Source of the DNA: CABMGU01 sp964508495
GTDB taxonomy: Archaea > Nanobdellota > Nanobdellia > Woesearchaeales > ARS49
Direction of reading: 5' to 3'
DNA: 49,531 nt
Assembly (NCBI GenBank): GCA_964508495.1
Contig: CAZDUA010000001.1
Coordinates: 1-49,531 of the forward strand
Shown here: positions 22,451 through 29,957 of the stretch, piece by piece
Layout of the letters: each line of letters opens with the position of its first letter
Position numbering within the stretch: the stretch's first letter is position 1
Position numbers and translations under genes: made by a program
Notes under the pieces: generated by a model
The model's database searches: none
What the model was told of the DNA's origin: nothing
The model's input: the letters and a program-made list of their open reading frames with translations, nothing else

Positions 22451-23161
22451 TTATTTATAAATCTTATGGCTTAATGCGATTATCTGAGCGATTGCCGTTA
22501 TTGCTGCTGTTTCTGTGCGGAGTATTGTTGTTCCTAGTGAGACTGTCGTGCATCCTGCTTCTTTTGCTGCTTCCAACTCGGCTTGTGTAAAGTCTCCTTC
22601 TGGTCCAACGATTAATAGCACTGATGCGCACTCGCAGTATTCTTTGTTTAGTGGGAGTCCTGTTTTGTGGCAGATGAACGCGTGATTGTAGTTCTTCACG
22701 GTGTCAAGTAACTTGCCGAATTCTATAGTCTCAGATATAGTAGGCACTATGCTTCTCTCACTTTGCGCACATGCTTCTAGTGCTACTCTTCTCAGTCGGT
22801 CTACTTTAGCTTCTCCTGGCTTTACAACGCTCCTTCCGCAGACTATAGGCACTATGTCGCTTACCCCTAGTTCGCTCACTTTCTCTACTAGAACGTCCAT
22901 TCTTGCCCCTTTAGGAGCTGCTACTGCTAGTGTTATTCGTACTGCTGGCTCCGTTTGGGCTTTTACTTCGCGTTCTATTAGTACTGTGCCTTCTCTCACT
23001 TTTTGTGAATAAGTTGCCTCATATTCGTGTCCTTTGCCATCAAATATGCCTATTGTCTCCCCTTCTTTCAATCTGAGGACGTTCAGGTGCCTAACTTGGT
23101 CTCTAGAAATCGTTATTTCTTTGCCTTTCTGGGCTTCTGGAACGTATAGTCGAACTCTCAC
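22451..23161 (-). CDS. rsmE: 16S rRNA m3U1498 methyltransferase RsmE
   Basis: The 236 aa protein has an N-terminal PUA-like part (DQVRHLNVLRLKEGE) and a SPOUT knot with LLIVGPEGDFTQAELEAAKEAG and TTVSLGTTILRTETAAI. RsmE methylates N3 of U1498 in the small-subunit rRNA. The family is almost universal in bacteria and rare in archaea, so lateral acquisition is likely, or the archaeal relative acts at another position. The first ATG is used. Between this start and the next gene lies the 11-bp repeat array. Confidence 0.92.
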   Translation of the reverse strand: MRVRLYVPEAQKGKEITISRDQVRHLNVLRLKEGETIGIFDGKGHEYEATYSQKVREGTVLIEREVKAQTEPAVRITLAVAAPKGARMDVLVEKVSELGVSDIVPIVCGRSVVKPGEAKVDRLRRVALEACAQSERSIVPTISETIEFGKLLDTVKNYNHAFICHKTGLPLNKEYCECASVLLIVGPEGDFTQAELEAAKEAGCTTVSLGTTILRTETAAITAIAQIIALSHKIYK

Positions 23162-23718
23162 TTTTTACTCACAGATATTGTTTTTTTATTAATCTTCTGG
23201 TGCCAAATGGCGTTCTAATGCTGTTTCCTGCCAACTTGTTAGGCACCACTTACTTGACATTTTTCAAGGGCTTATTTCTGTCTTTTTACCCTGCCCATAA
23301 AAAACAAAAATCAAGTCTTGCGGTCCGGTCGCCACCATCGACCGCAAAACCTGATCGAACGTTTTGGTTGTTTGAAAGCAAGTATGCGTTAACCATTATA
23401 TTAACCTTTCTGTCCTGTCCCAGTACCGTCCCAGTCCTGAGACGGTCCTGAGACTGTCCCAGTTCTCTATATAATATAGTCGTAGTCCCAGTCCCGAGAT
23501 GGTCCCAAAATAGTCCCATTGTATTCTTGGGACTGTATTGAGACGGTCCTGAGACTGTCCTGAGACGTTCCCAAGACTGTCCCAAATGCGAACATTTATC
23601 GTCGATAAAACGCTCCCGGGACTATCCCAAAACATTCCCAGTCCCAGTCCCTCATCTGGGACCATCCCAGACCTCTGCAACAATAAAGTTTTTAAACAAG
23701 CTTCCATTAGTTTGTTTC
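23162..23718. other. 557 bp regulatory interval
   Basis: The divergent interval between rsmE and the coiled-coil/HTH gene holds no credible gene; frames opened here are repeat artefacts. The left 240 bp is plain AT-rich DNA. The right 300 bp holds the 11-bp repeat array, two odd-centred perfect palindromes and a TATA box (tttttaaac, 23689-23697) at leaderless distance from the ATG at 23719. Confidence 0.7.
23412..23671 (+). repeat. Degenerate 11-bp direct-repeat array (iteron-like) with two palindromic spacers
   Basis: Three blocks of 11-bp units lie in tandem. Block 1, 23412-23466: GTCCTGTCCCA, GTACCGTCCCA, GTCCTGAGACG, GTCCTGAGACT, GTCCCAGTTCT. Block 2, 23485-23594, keeps strict 11-bp phase, for example GAGACGGTCCT (23540), GAGACTGTCCT (23551), GAGACGTTCCC (23562), AAGACTGTCCC (23573). 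Block 3, 23614-23668: TCCCGGGACTA, TCCCAAAACAT, TCCCAGTCCCA and others. The blocks are separated by odd palindromes CTATATAATATAG (23467-23479) and TTTATCGTCGATAAA (23595-23609). One unit per helical turn places all sites on one face of the DNA, as in iterons, centromere-like sites or multimeric operators. Confidence 0.8.
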
Positions 23719-24387
23719 ATGTTCGATTTTTTTGGAACAAAAAAGCTGGCTGAGATGGACAAAGCTGTTTCACAGTCTTTCGAGAAGGTGAAGCACGATA
23801 CTGATTCGTTGTACCAATGGATCAGCTATTTGCACCAGCAAAACCAGCAGGTTACCGAGCAGAATTCTGCTCTGAAGAGGTTAACCGAGGAGCAGAGGTT
23901 TGCTTTGAACGAGCTAAAAGTCACCGTTCAGCACTTGCCGAAGACTCCTCACGAGATTAAGCAGATTGTCGAGCAGTTCTACAATTTTGACCCGATTTTG
24001 CAGCGCATTAAGCACATCGAGCAAAAGGTGGAATTGCTAGAGATGAGGCGGGAGAAAACCCCGATTGCAGTCCGCCCTTTGGAATACCAATCACCTAGCG
24101 AGAGCACTGAAAGACAGTCCAGTTCTGCTTTGAAGGAAAAGCTCATGCGCAAGCTCGCCAGGAATAGCAAGGAATACATCAAAAACCTCGTTCTTGGCTT
24201 GGTGCACAAGTACTCGAAAATGGGTGCTTTGCAGCTGCGAGAAATCGTTGTTGAAGAGCAGGGCCTTTGTTCAAAATCGAGCTTTTACAGGATTCTTGAA
24301 GAGATGGAAAAAGAGCAGGCATTGCATATTGTCAGCGACGGCAAGCACACTGTTTATGTGGCTACTGCCCATCATTCTGAGCGCTAA
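23719..24387 (+). CDS. Coiled-coil protein with C-terminal winged helix
   Basis: The 222 aa protein begins MFDFFGTKKLAEMDKAV and is mostly helical: an N-terminal coiled coil (about residues 8-120), a Ser/Pro-rich linker (about 118-140) and a C-terminal helix-turn-helix/winged domain (about 150-215, GALQLREIVVEEQGLCSKSSFYRILEEMEKEQALHIV). A leaderless TATA lies at 23689-23697. It lies directly after the 11-bp array and is the prime candidate for its binding protein. Codon choice (more CAG, AAG, GAG) differs by eye from flanking T-rich genes. Confidence 0.72.
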   Translation: MFDFFGTKKLAEMDKAVSQSFEKVKHDTDSLYQWISYLHQQNQQVTEQNSALKRLTEEQRFALNELKVTVQHLPKTPHEIKQIVEQFYNFDPILQRIKHIEQKVELLEMRREKTPIAVRPLEYQSPSESTERQSSSALKEKLMRKLARNSKEYIKNLVLGLVHKYSKMGALQLREIVVEEQGLCSKSSFYRILEEMEKEQALHIVSDGKHTVYVATAHHSER

Positions 24388-24459
24388 AAACTTAATTTTT
24401 TTCCCTACCAAAACTCTTTTAAACATCTTCCCTTTCCAATTTCTTATCGACTAAATGGG

Positions 24460-25002
24460 GTGGTTGATATTAGCGACAAGCAAGAGGTATTGCTGTCGAG
24501 TGATGCAGTTGTATTCCGCCAGGAATGCTCCACAGTGCTTGAATGCATGCGTGATGAGTTGGATGACCACAGACTGGCCATCAACGAGAACACCGACGAG
24601 CAAGCAGCAACCAATGAGTTCCTGAACGAGCTTAACAAAAAGCTGGACAGGATTGCCGAGCGTGTTGACGAGCTTACTTTGCTTGTCAAAGGCGCTAAGG
24701 AAGAGTCCAAGTTCGAGCTTCAGCCTTTGTCTGGCAGGGAGAAGGAAGTCTTCCATGCTTTGTACGCTTTGACAGAGTCTCAGCCATACGCGTCTTACGA
24801 GCAGCTAGCTAGGAAGATGATGCTGGAAAAGAGCTTTGTTATCGCCCAGGTTACCGGCATGATCCAGAAGGGTATTCCTGTGCTGAAAAAGCATGATGGG
24901 AATGCTGTTTTCTTGAAGTTGGATGCTCAGTTCCGTGAGCGTCAGGCTAAGGAGAACATTGTCGGGCTTAATTCGGTTCTGACGTCTTGGCTTCCCCGTT
25001 AG
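24460..25002 (+). CDS. Coiled-coil/HTH protein, second regulator of the island
   Basis: The 180 aa protein (GTG start) has an N-terminal helical region with NEFLNELNKKLDRIAERVDEL as a coiled coil (about residues 40-75) and a C-terminal HTH: SGREKEVFHALYAL, then YEQLARKMMLEKSFVIAQVTGMIQKGIPVL, resembling MarR-like winged helices. The layout is like that of the preceding gene, though sequence similarity is not obvious. A TATA-like ttttaaac (24416-24423) precedes it. The end overlaps the third regulator, convergently, by 35 bp. Confidence 0.68.
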   Translation: MVDISDKQEVLLSSDAVVFRQECSTVLECMRDELDDHRLAINENTDEQAATNEFLNELNKKLDRIAERVDELTLLVKGAKEESKFELQPLSGREKEVFHALYALTESQPYASYEQLARKMMLEKSFVIAQVTGMIQKGIPVLKKHDGNAVFLKLDAQFRERQAKENIVGLNSVLTSWLPR

Positions 25003-25456
25003 AATTTCTTAATTTTTCTTTTTTTATCTCATTTTGCAATTGCTCGATTAGTCTGAAGCTTGAGTCGACATGGGCCTTCAAAGTTGCTTCTGCTTTTCTG
25101 AACGCTCCTTCGAGGTTTGTGCCGTTCAGCTCATACCCAATCACGACTTTTCCGCCGGCTACAAAGCTGGTTTTTTTCAATATCTGCAGGTCCAGCCAGC
25201 GTCGGAGATAATCGTACATTGTTTGTCGTTTGATGCCCGCATAGAGCGCCATTTCTTCGACTGGTACTACTGCGAGCTCTGGCTTTTTTTCCCTGTTTGC
25301 TTCTTTCTTTTTTTCGTAGAGTTGGAGAAGGAGTTTGTGCAGTTGTGCATTGCCGTCTTTTTTCCTCGGTGAAAGCCCGAATCTTGCTGTGAGCACTTTG
25401 GCTAGTTCTTCAACTTCTTGGTTGATTGGCTCTGCGTTTCCTAGCAAAAATTCCAT
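24968..25456 (-). CDS. HTH protein, third regulator of the island
   Basis: The 162 aa protein has a helix-turn-helix in the middle (PVEEMALYAGIKRQTMYDYLRRWLDL, about residues 70-95), a beta-wing that ends VIGYELNG, and a C-terminal coiled coil. The N-terminal 60 residues are helical and charged. A GAGGTGA site precedes the ATG, with a TATA-like run at about 25498-25508. Two A/T palindromes lie about 50-75 bp further upstream and could be operators. Name and effector unknown. Confidence 0.68.
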   Translation of the reverse strand: MEFLLGNAEPINQEVEELAKVLTARFGLSPRKKDGNAQLHKLLLQLYEKKKEANREKKPELAVVPVEEMALYAGIKRQTMYDYLRRWLDLQILKKTSFVAGGKVVIGYELNGTNLEGAFRKAEATLKAHVDSSFRLIEQLQNEIKKEKLRNSNGEAKTSEPN

Positions 25457-25548
25457 GTCGGTTCACCTCTTTGTTGAAAGTTCAAAAAATCTTGAAGCAT
25501 AAAAATTTTCCTATGATGCCTGTCCAGTGTCCACTGAAATCCCGACAG

Positions 25549-25583
25549 CTAAAACTTTTAGTTTTTGATTAAAACTTTTAATC
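25549..25583. repeat. Two adjacent perfect odd palindromes sharing AAAACTTTT
   Basis: CTAAAACTTTTAG (25549-25561, 6+1+6) and GATTAAAACTTTTAATC (25567-25583, 8+1+8) have centres 20 bp apart, about two helical turns. They sit upstream of the promoter of the third island regulator. Such paired perfect palindromes are typical protein-binding sites for dimeric HTH regulators. Confidence 0.6.
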
Positions 25584-25951
25584 AAAATGTTTTGGTTGTC
25601 AAAATTTTCTTTGCAAAACTGCCCATTTCTGCGTTAAACGGTCAAGGTTAAGACTTTTTTGAAAAAACGTGTTATGACCTTTCCAAGTGAGTATCTTTTT
25701 GCCTTGCTGGCAAAGAATTCGCAAGAAATCCCGACACTTTCAACCAACCCATTCCGAAACTGCCTTCCGCCCAACCGCATCTTTCTGCCATTTTCCCGTC
25801 AGCGCCGGCATTTTTCCTGTCTTTCTCCGATTTTGCCGACAAATGAGGTCAAGGGGGTCCTGCTGTGTACCCTTGGTTCTGCACTAAAAGTCGTAAAAGT
25901 TTGCAAGAAAAGCCCTTTTCTGGCGTAATCCCTGACAAGTCTAACTACCGT
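25584..25951. other. Noncoding interval without a recognised gene
   Basis: About 370 bp between the palindromes and the next gene. Frames in it are short, lack promoter or ribosome-site support and have unlikely composition. The 12-mer GAAATCCCGACA occurs at about 25536 and 25727. No tRNA or other RNA gene is recognised. Confidence 0.5.
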
Positions 25952-26446
25952 TTAGCGGTATGCTTTTTTGAGGATTTCTGCCAGTGCAATCATCGTGCTT
26001 TTTTCAAGGTCGCCATTGCTGTTTGTCTGGATTGCAATCGTCTCTCCAGGCATTATTTGCCTTTTAGCACGATCTTCGGTGCTTGTTCCAGGGACGTATC
26101 TTTCAATTGATGAAGCGTTTAATCCTGCAAGGCCGTTTCCGTTGAGAGAAAGGCGTACTTGTATTGCGCTTGGTGAATTGCCGTAGTATGTGCGTGTGAA
26201 TTCGTGGTTGTTACCCATGACTGAAATTTCTTCTGCAGCTTGAGCTGGAAATCCCTGTTGCGGCACGTCGAATACGATGGCTAAAATTCCGCCGTTTCCT
26301 AACAATCTCTGGCGTGCTTCACACATGGATTTGTATGTTGGAGTTAGCTCGTATATGCGCATTCCTTCAAATTCTTCAACTAGCTTTGCTCCTTTTGCCT
26401 TGTATTCTGTGTCGAATGATGTGGTTTTTTCAAGTGTTGTAGTCAT
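25952..26446 (-). CDS. Hypothetical protein of the regulatory island
   Basis: The 164 aa protein has mixed alpha/beta composition, with FDVPQQGFPAQAAEEISVMG, RTYYGNSPSAIQVRLSLNGNGLAGLNAS and a charged C-terminal helix. No signal peptide, membrane helix or known motif is seen. A TATA-like ctttaaatataa (about 26482-26492, coding strand) and a GAGGGAAG site before the ATG support expression. Isolated single-gene unit flanked by long intergenic stretches. Function unknown. Confidence 0.65.
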   Translation of the reverse strand: MTTTLEKTTSFDTEYKAKGAKLVEEFEGMRIYELTPTYKSMCEARQRLLGNGGILAIVFDVPQQGFPAQAAEEISVMGNNHEFTRTYYGNSPSAIQVRLSLNGNGLAGLNASSIERYVPGTSTEDRAKRQIMPGETIAIQTNSNGDLEKSTMIALAEILKKAYR

Positions 26447-27033
26447 TTTGTCTTCCCTCGATAATTTTTTTCTGGCGGGTTATATTTAAAGCTTGCGGTT
26501 TACAGTCGACAAAACAATTATTTTCAATGGCGGAAAGTTTAAATAAGATATTTTGTAGAAAATAGATGTTAAGAACCTTCTTTTACTGACTATTCTTTTC
26601 AAACCATTTCTTGGCATTTAGATTTTGTGTAAGTCATTTCTGGAAATAGATTTTACGGCATCGTTCAACCCTCACTTTTCCTTAATATTTGTTCGTCAAA
26701 AGTGAGTGTTGGGTGAGAGTTGCTTAATACTGGCATTTCTGGTGCCCAATCACTATGTCAAAACCTCAAAATGAAATTCTCGTGCCTAATTTTATAACAG
26801 CTTTCTGATGCCTAACACTTTGCTGTTTTGTTGTTGGCTTAACGACTTGCAGGCACTTTCAAAGGTGAGTAAAACACTCAGACCAACAAAAAGTAACGTA
26901 GGCACTATTTTGTTGGCGCGTTTTTTGCGACATCTGGACTGCCGAAAAGTGAGTTTATGGCAAAATACCCTATTCTTCTTATCTGTTTAGTGGTGATAAG
27001 TTCTTTTAAATAGAAACATTCGTGTAAAAGCAA
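26447..27033. other. 587 bp intergenic region with repeats and an imperfect inverted repeat
   Basis: No convincing gene. CAACCCTCACTTTT (26666-26679) pairs with AAAAGTGAGTGTTG (26698-26711) at 13 of 14 positions around an 18-nt loop. AAAAGTGAGT-like copies recur near 26870 and 26945, and several (G/A)TGCC(C/T)AA-like words lie at 26740-26910. A TATA box (cttttaaata, about 27003-27012) at leaderless distance serves the next gene at 27034. Confidence 0.5.
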
Positions 27034-27882
27034 ATGGAAGAAGCAGTGGAGACTGAAGAAAGTTCTGAGGGTTCTGGTTTATCGCCGGGTTTTATTATTC
27101 TGGTTGCATTGTTGTCTATTGGTGGTTTGTTATTCTTGGGATGGCAGTCAATTGTCGTCGGTGAATACACGTATACAATTACTCCTTATGCTGAAAATCC
27201 TTACACGTCTTGTTGTACTGTTCAGCCATGGGGCAGTTCTGCTAGTGGCTATCGTCAGGGCACTGGTGTTACTAACACGGAATTGTGCGGTCCTGATGAG
27301 TTGCCGAACAGGTGTTGTGTTCGTGCTGGACGAGAAAGGTTTGACTCTCCTGTGAACTTGGTCGCTTCAAGCGTTGGCTCGTGTGCTGCTCCTGAAGTTA
27401 GCTATCCATTTTCAGCTGTGGGCTATCAGGCTTGTTGTACTACTGAGTCTTATCAGCGTTCTTCTACTGGTTACACGCAGGGTACTGCTGAAACTCAGAC
27501 GCATGACTGTGATAATATAGAGTCTCTTGTTCAATGCTGTGCGAGGGGCAGTGCTTCCAGGTTGAACCTGCCTGTTAGAGTATTGGGCGTCAGGGCTGGC
27601 GGTTGTGAAATGCCTGAGCGGTCTTATCCTGTTGGTCAGTTTAATATTAGGGGCTTTTCTGCCTGTTGTTCTTTTGAGACATGGCAGCAGTCTTCTACTG
27701 GTTACACGCAGGGTAATGTTCAGACGATAAATGGCAATTGTGATGAGCTGCAAACTGTTGGCCAGTGTTGTTTGAGAGCTGCAAGCTTGAGTACTGGCTT
27801 GCCTGTGAAATTGCTTGGTTCTAAGATTGGCAGTTGTTTGTCAACTGTTCCAGAAGCTAATTATCCTGTTTGGATTAGGTAA
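27034..27882 (+). CDS. Membrane-anchored protein with three Cys-rich repeats
   Basis: The 282 aa protein has an acidic N-terminal tail, one transmembrane helix (about residues 18-40) and three tandem extracellular repeats of about 70 residues (starting near 59, 132 and 208). Each carries CC, one Cys, CC and a final Cys, with the shared segment (S/R)SSTGYTQG in repeats 2 and 3. The regular six-Cys layout suggests a disulfide-bonded module. It is exposed at the surface and leaderless. No known domain name is claimed. Confidence 0.75.
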   Translation: MEEAVETEESSEGSGLSPGFIILVALLSIGGLLFLGWQSIVVGEYTYTITPYAENPYTSCCTVQPWGSSASGYRQGTGVTNTELCGPDELPNRCCVRAGRERFDSPVNLVASSVGSCAAPEVSYPFSAVGYQACCTTESYQRSSTGYTQGTAETQTHDCDNIESLVQCCARGSASRLNLPVRVLGVRAGGCEMPERSYPVGQFNIRGFSACCSFETWQQSSTGYTQGNVQTINGNCDELQTVGQCCLRAASLSTGLPVKLLGSKIGSCLSTVPEANYPVWIR

Positions 27883-27883
27883 T

Positions 27884-28615
27884 TTATCCAACGTATGTGA
27901 TGTCTTTCTTTTCTTGGAGTTCTTTTGCTTTCTGCGATTGTTCCATTAATGATCGCAGTTTTTTCTCGAACTCTGCTGCTTGTTTTAGAAGTGGTTGATA
28001 GTCAACTTTGAGTCCTAAGTATCTGTCTAATAGCTCGATTATTCTGGCTGCTGCTTTTGAGTCTGGCAGGTTGCTGTGTGTTTCTGCGAATAAGGAGCAT
28101 ACATCAAGGCTTTTTTGTCGTGCTTTCATTAACAGCGCACTTGTGACTCCCACTATTATTCCTTCTCCTAGGCAGTCTATTCCTAGTTTTTCAAAGTCTT
28201 TTCTGTGCTGTGGGTTTGATGTGTAAAAGAATCCTCTGCTTTCTTGTGAGTCTTGGCTTCCTACGCCTTCTAGTGTGATTATTTCTTTTGCTCCTACTTG
28301 TCTTGCGACATCCAGCACGAGGTCTGCTGCTTTCCATTCTGTTCCTGTTGCTGGCGCAATGCTGTGTACTATGACTAAATCGTATTTTTTGTTGTAATAA
28401 ACGCCTATTGGGTCTATTAGCCTGCAAGCGTGTATTGCGATCGTTGGCTGTCCTTGTTCAAACCAGTATTTTCCTATTTGTTCGCATTTCAAGTGGTCTA
28501 TTAAGAATCCTGTTGCTATCGTGCTTACAAGCCCGAATCCGGGGAATCCTTCTATTACTGTTGTTGCGCGGACTTTTCTTGTTAGCTCGCAGCAAAATTC
28601 CTCTTTTTTCTGCAT
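27884..28615 (-). CDS. PAC2-family proteasome assembly chaperone-like protein
   Basis: The 243 aa protein matches the PAC2 family (COG2047 type): VIEGFPGFGLVSTIATGFLIDHL at the start, YDLVIVHSIAPATGTEWKAADLVLDVARQVGAKEIITLEGVG in the centre, and a final coiled coil. Archaeal members (PbaA/PbaB) act around 20S proteasome assembly, although many have unknown roles. No proteasome gene lies in the window. It converges with the Cys-rich surface gene with only one base between the stops. Confidence 0.85.
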   Translation of the reverse strand: MQKKEEFCCELTRKVRATTVIEGFPGFGLVSTIATGFLIDHLKCEQIGKYWFEQGQPTIAIHACRLIDPIGVYYNKKYDLVIVHSIAPATGTEWKAADLVLDVARQVGAKEIITLEGVGSQDSQESRGFFYTSNPQHRKDFEKLGIDCLGEGIIVGVTSALLMKARQKSLDVCSLFAETHSNLPDSKAAARIIELLDRYLGLKVDYQPLLKQAAEFEKKLRSLMEQSQKAKELQEKKDITYVG

Positions 28616-28704
28616 GTTTTTTGTTTAGCATCTCAGATTTAAATACATTTGGTTTGCAAAACTATTTATACGCGTGAATTCTATAAAGTAAAAAAGGTGA
28701 TTGA

Positions 28705-28926
28705 ATGAAGATTAGTGCTGCTGCTTGGATTGTTATCTTGGCTTTTGCTGCTGTTCTAGGCATTGGTTTGCTGGGAAATAGCGGCGGTCTTACCGGTCAG
28801 GCTACTGGCAGTGCGATTCCTATTACTAATGGTACAATATTGAGCGTTATTGCTGCAGTTCTTGCTATTGGTGTTCTTGTTGTTGCTGGCTTGCAGCAAA
28901 GTAAGAATGTAGAAGTTAAAAAATAA
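28705..28926 (+). CDS. Small membrane protein (73 aa)
   Basis: The 73 aa protein has two hydrophobic helices (about residues 5-24 and 44-63) around a polar loop GNSGGLTGQATGSA and ends in a short basic tail. A GGTGA site lies before the ATG and TATA-like sequence lies at about 28660. No family recognised. It converges on the envelope-block lipoprotein gene. Confidence 0.6.
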   Translation: MKISAAAWIVILAFAAVLGIGLLGNSGGLTGQATGSAIPITNGTILSVIAAVLAIGVLVVAGLQQSKNVEVKK

Positions 28927-28931
28927 AAAAT

Positions 28932-29957
28932 TTATTTGAGTGCTTTTTCAAGCTCTGCTATGTTCTCATTGCTTAGCACTGCAGTGTTCCAGTTTCTGGT
29001 TGCAACTTCAACTGTAAATTGCATTTTTTGGTAGTCATTTTTCATGCCTGCAATGAGCGCATCGTATGCTTTTTCAGCGTTTGGAGCGACGTGGTAGCCT
29101 GCTTCGTATTCTAGCTTGTGTGCTTTTTTGCTTTCTGCTGGCTTCTTAGGTATTATGCTTGTTATATTGTTTGCCTTGCAGTACATTGCACGGTCGACTT
29201 CGTTTACAACACCGTTCTTTGCAGTGTCTTTGTCGCCTAGCTTGTCCATTTCGTGTGCGAGCAATAGTTCGCTCCAGATTTCTCCTTTGGCGTCTGTTTG
29301 TGCTGCTATGCCGTAGAACATTCCTGCGTCAAAGTCGTCGCCTATTGTGTATCCAATCTTTAGTGTTTTTTGTATTGGACCTGCTTCTTTTGGCTTTTCT
29401 CCTTTCAATAAGGACATTTCTGCTGCGTCAATTCCGTCTTGCTTTACAGTGCGTACTGCTTTTACCAGTGCGATTCCTTTGTAAACGTCGTCTGCGTTCT
29501 TTATCATTTCATCTAGTGATGCTTTTTGGTCTTTTGCAATTATTCCTTTTTCGAAGTGTTCGAAGTTTACATCGCTTGTTTTGACGTATGAGGGGTTTAC
29601 TCCTTTTTCTTCGCAGTATGCGCTGAATTTTTCTTCAGTTAGGCCGTCTTTTCCACCTATGCCTGCTACCCACTCAATTTGTTCAAGGCTGTCTAGTGTT
29701 GTGCCTTTTGCCGCAACATCTTGCTGTAAGCCGTTTACTGCTCCACGAGTTGTGCTGTTGTCTACTTTGTATGTTAGCTTGATTTCAAAATTTACGTAGT
29801 CTGTTTTTGGTGTTTCAACAGGCTTTGTTTCTGGTTTTTTTGGCTGTACCAATAGTTCTGTTGCCATCGGAGGGTTTTCTGGCAAATCATTGCCGGTGCT
29901 TGCGCATCCTGCTAGTGCTAGTCCTGCTGTTAGTACTATTCCTGTGAGTGTTTTCAT
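28932..29957 (-). CDS. Envelope block gene A: lipoprotein
   Basis: The 341 aa protein starts MKTLTGIVLTAGLALAGC, a lipobox signal peptide with Cys18 as the likely lipid anchor, then a Pro/Lys-rich linker (about residues 25-55) and a large ectodomain of unknown fold. A GGAGG site sits upstream of the ATG at 29957, which decides the start. It is the last gene of the six-gene minus-strand block and overlaps gene B by four bases. No homology to a known family is recognised. Function unknown. Confidence 0.72.
   Translation of the reverse strand: MKTLTGIVLTAGLALAGCASTGNDLPENPPMATELLVQPKKPETKPVETPKTDYVNFEIKLTYKVDNSTTRGAVNGLQQDVAAKGTTLDSLEQIEWVAGIGGKDGLTEEKFSAYCEEKGVNPSYVKTSDVNFEHFEKGIIAKDQKASLDEMIKNADDVYKGIALVKAVRTVKQDGIDAAEMSLLKGEKPKEAGPIQKTLKIGYTIGDDFDAGMFYGIAAQTDAKGEIWSELLLAHEMDKLGDKDTAKNGVVNEVDRAMYCKANNITSIIPKKPAESKKAHKLEYEAGYHVAPNAEKAYDALIAGMKNDYQKMQFTVEVATRNWNTAVLSNENIAELEKALK

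Noticed and set aside
23286..23707. Two minus-strand frames of about 100 codons across the 11-bp array
   Set aside because: Their repetitive residues simply mirror the 11-bp repeats; there is no start signal and no natural composition.
25659..25928. A plus-strand frame of 89 codons between the island genes
   Set aside because: No promoter or ribosome site, odd composition (Pro/Phe/Ser-rich), and no family pattern.
22061..26908. Four scattered TAGGCACTAT-like words
   Set aside because: Two lie inside the rsmE coding sequence where they encode conserved-type residues, so the repetition may be chance.
26808..26990. A 60-codon frame in the 26.5-27.0 kb interval
   Set aside because: Atypical codon use and overlap with repeated words; no ribosome site.
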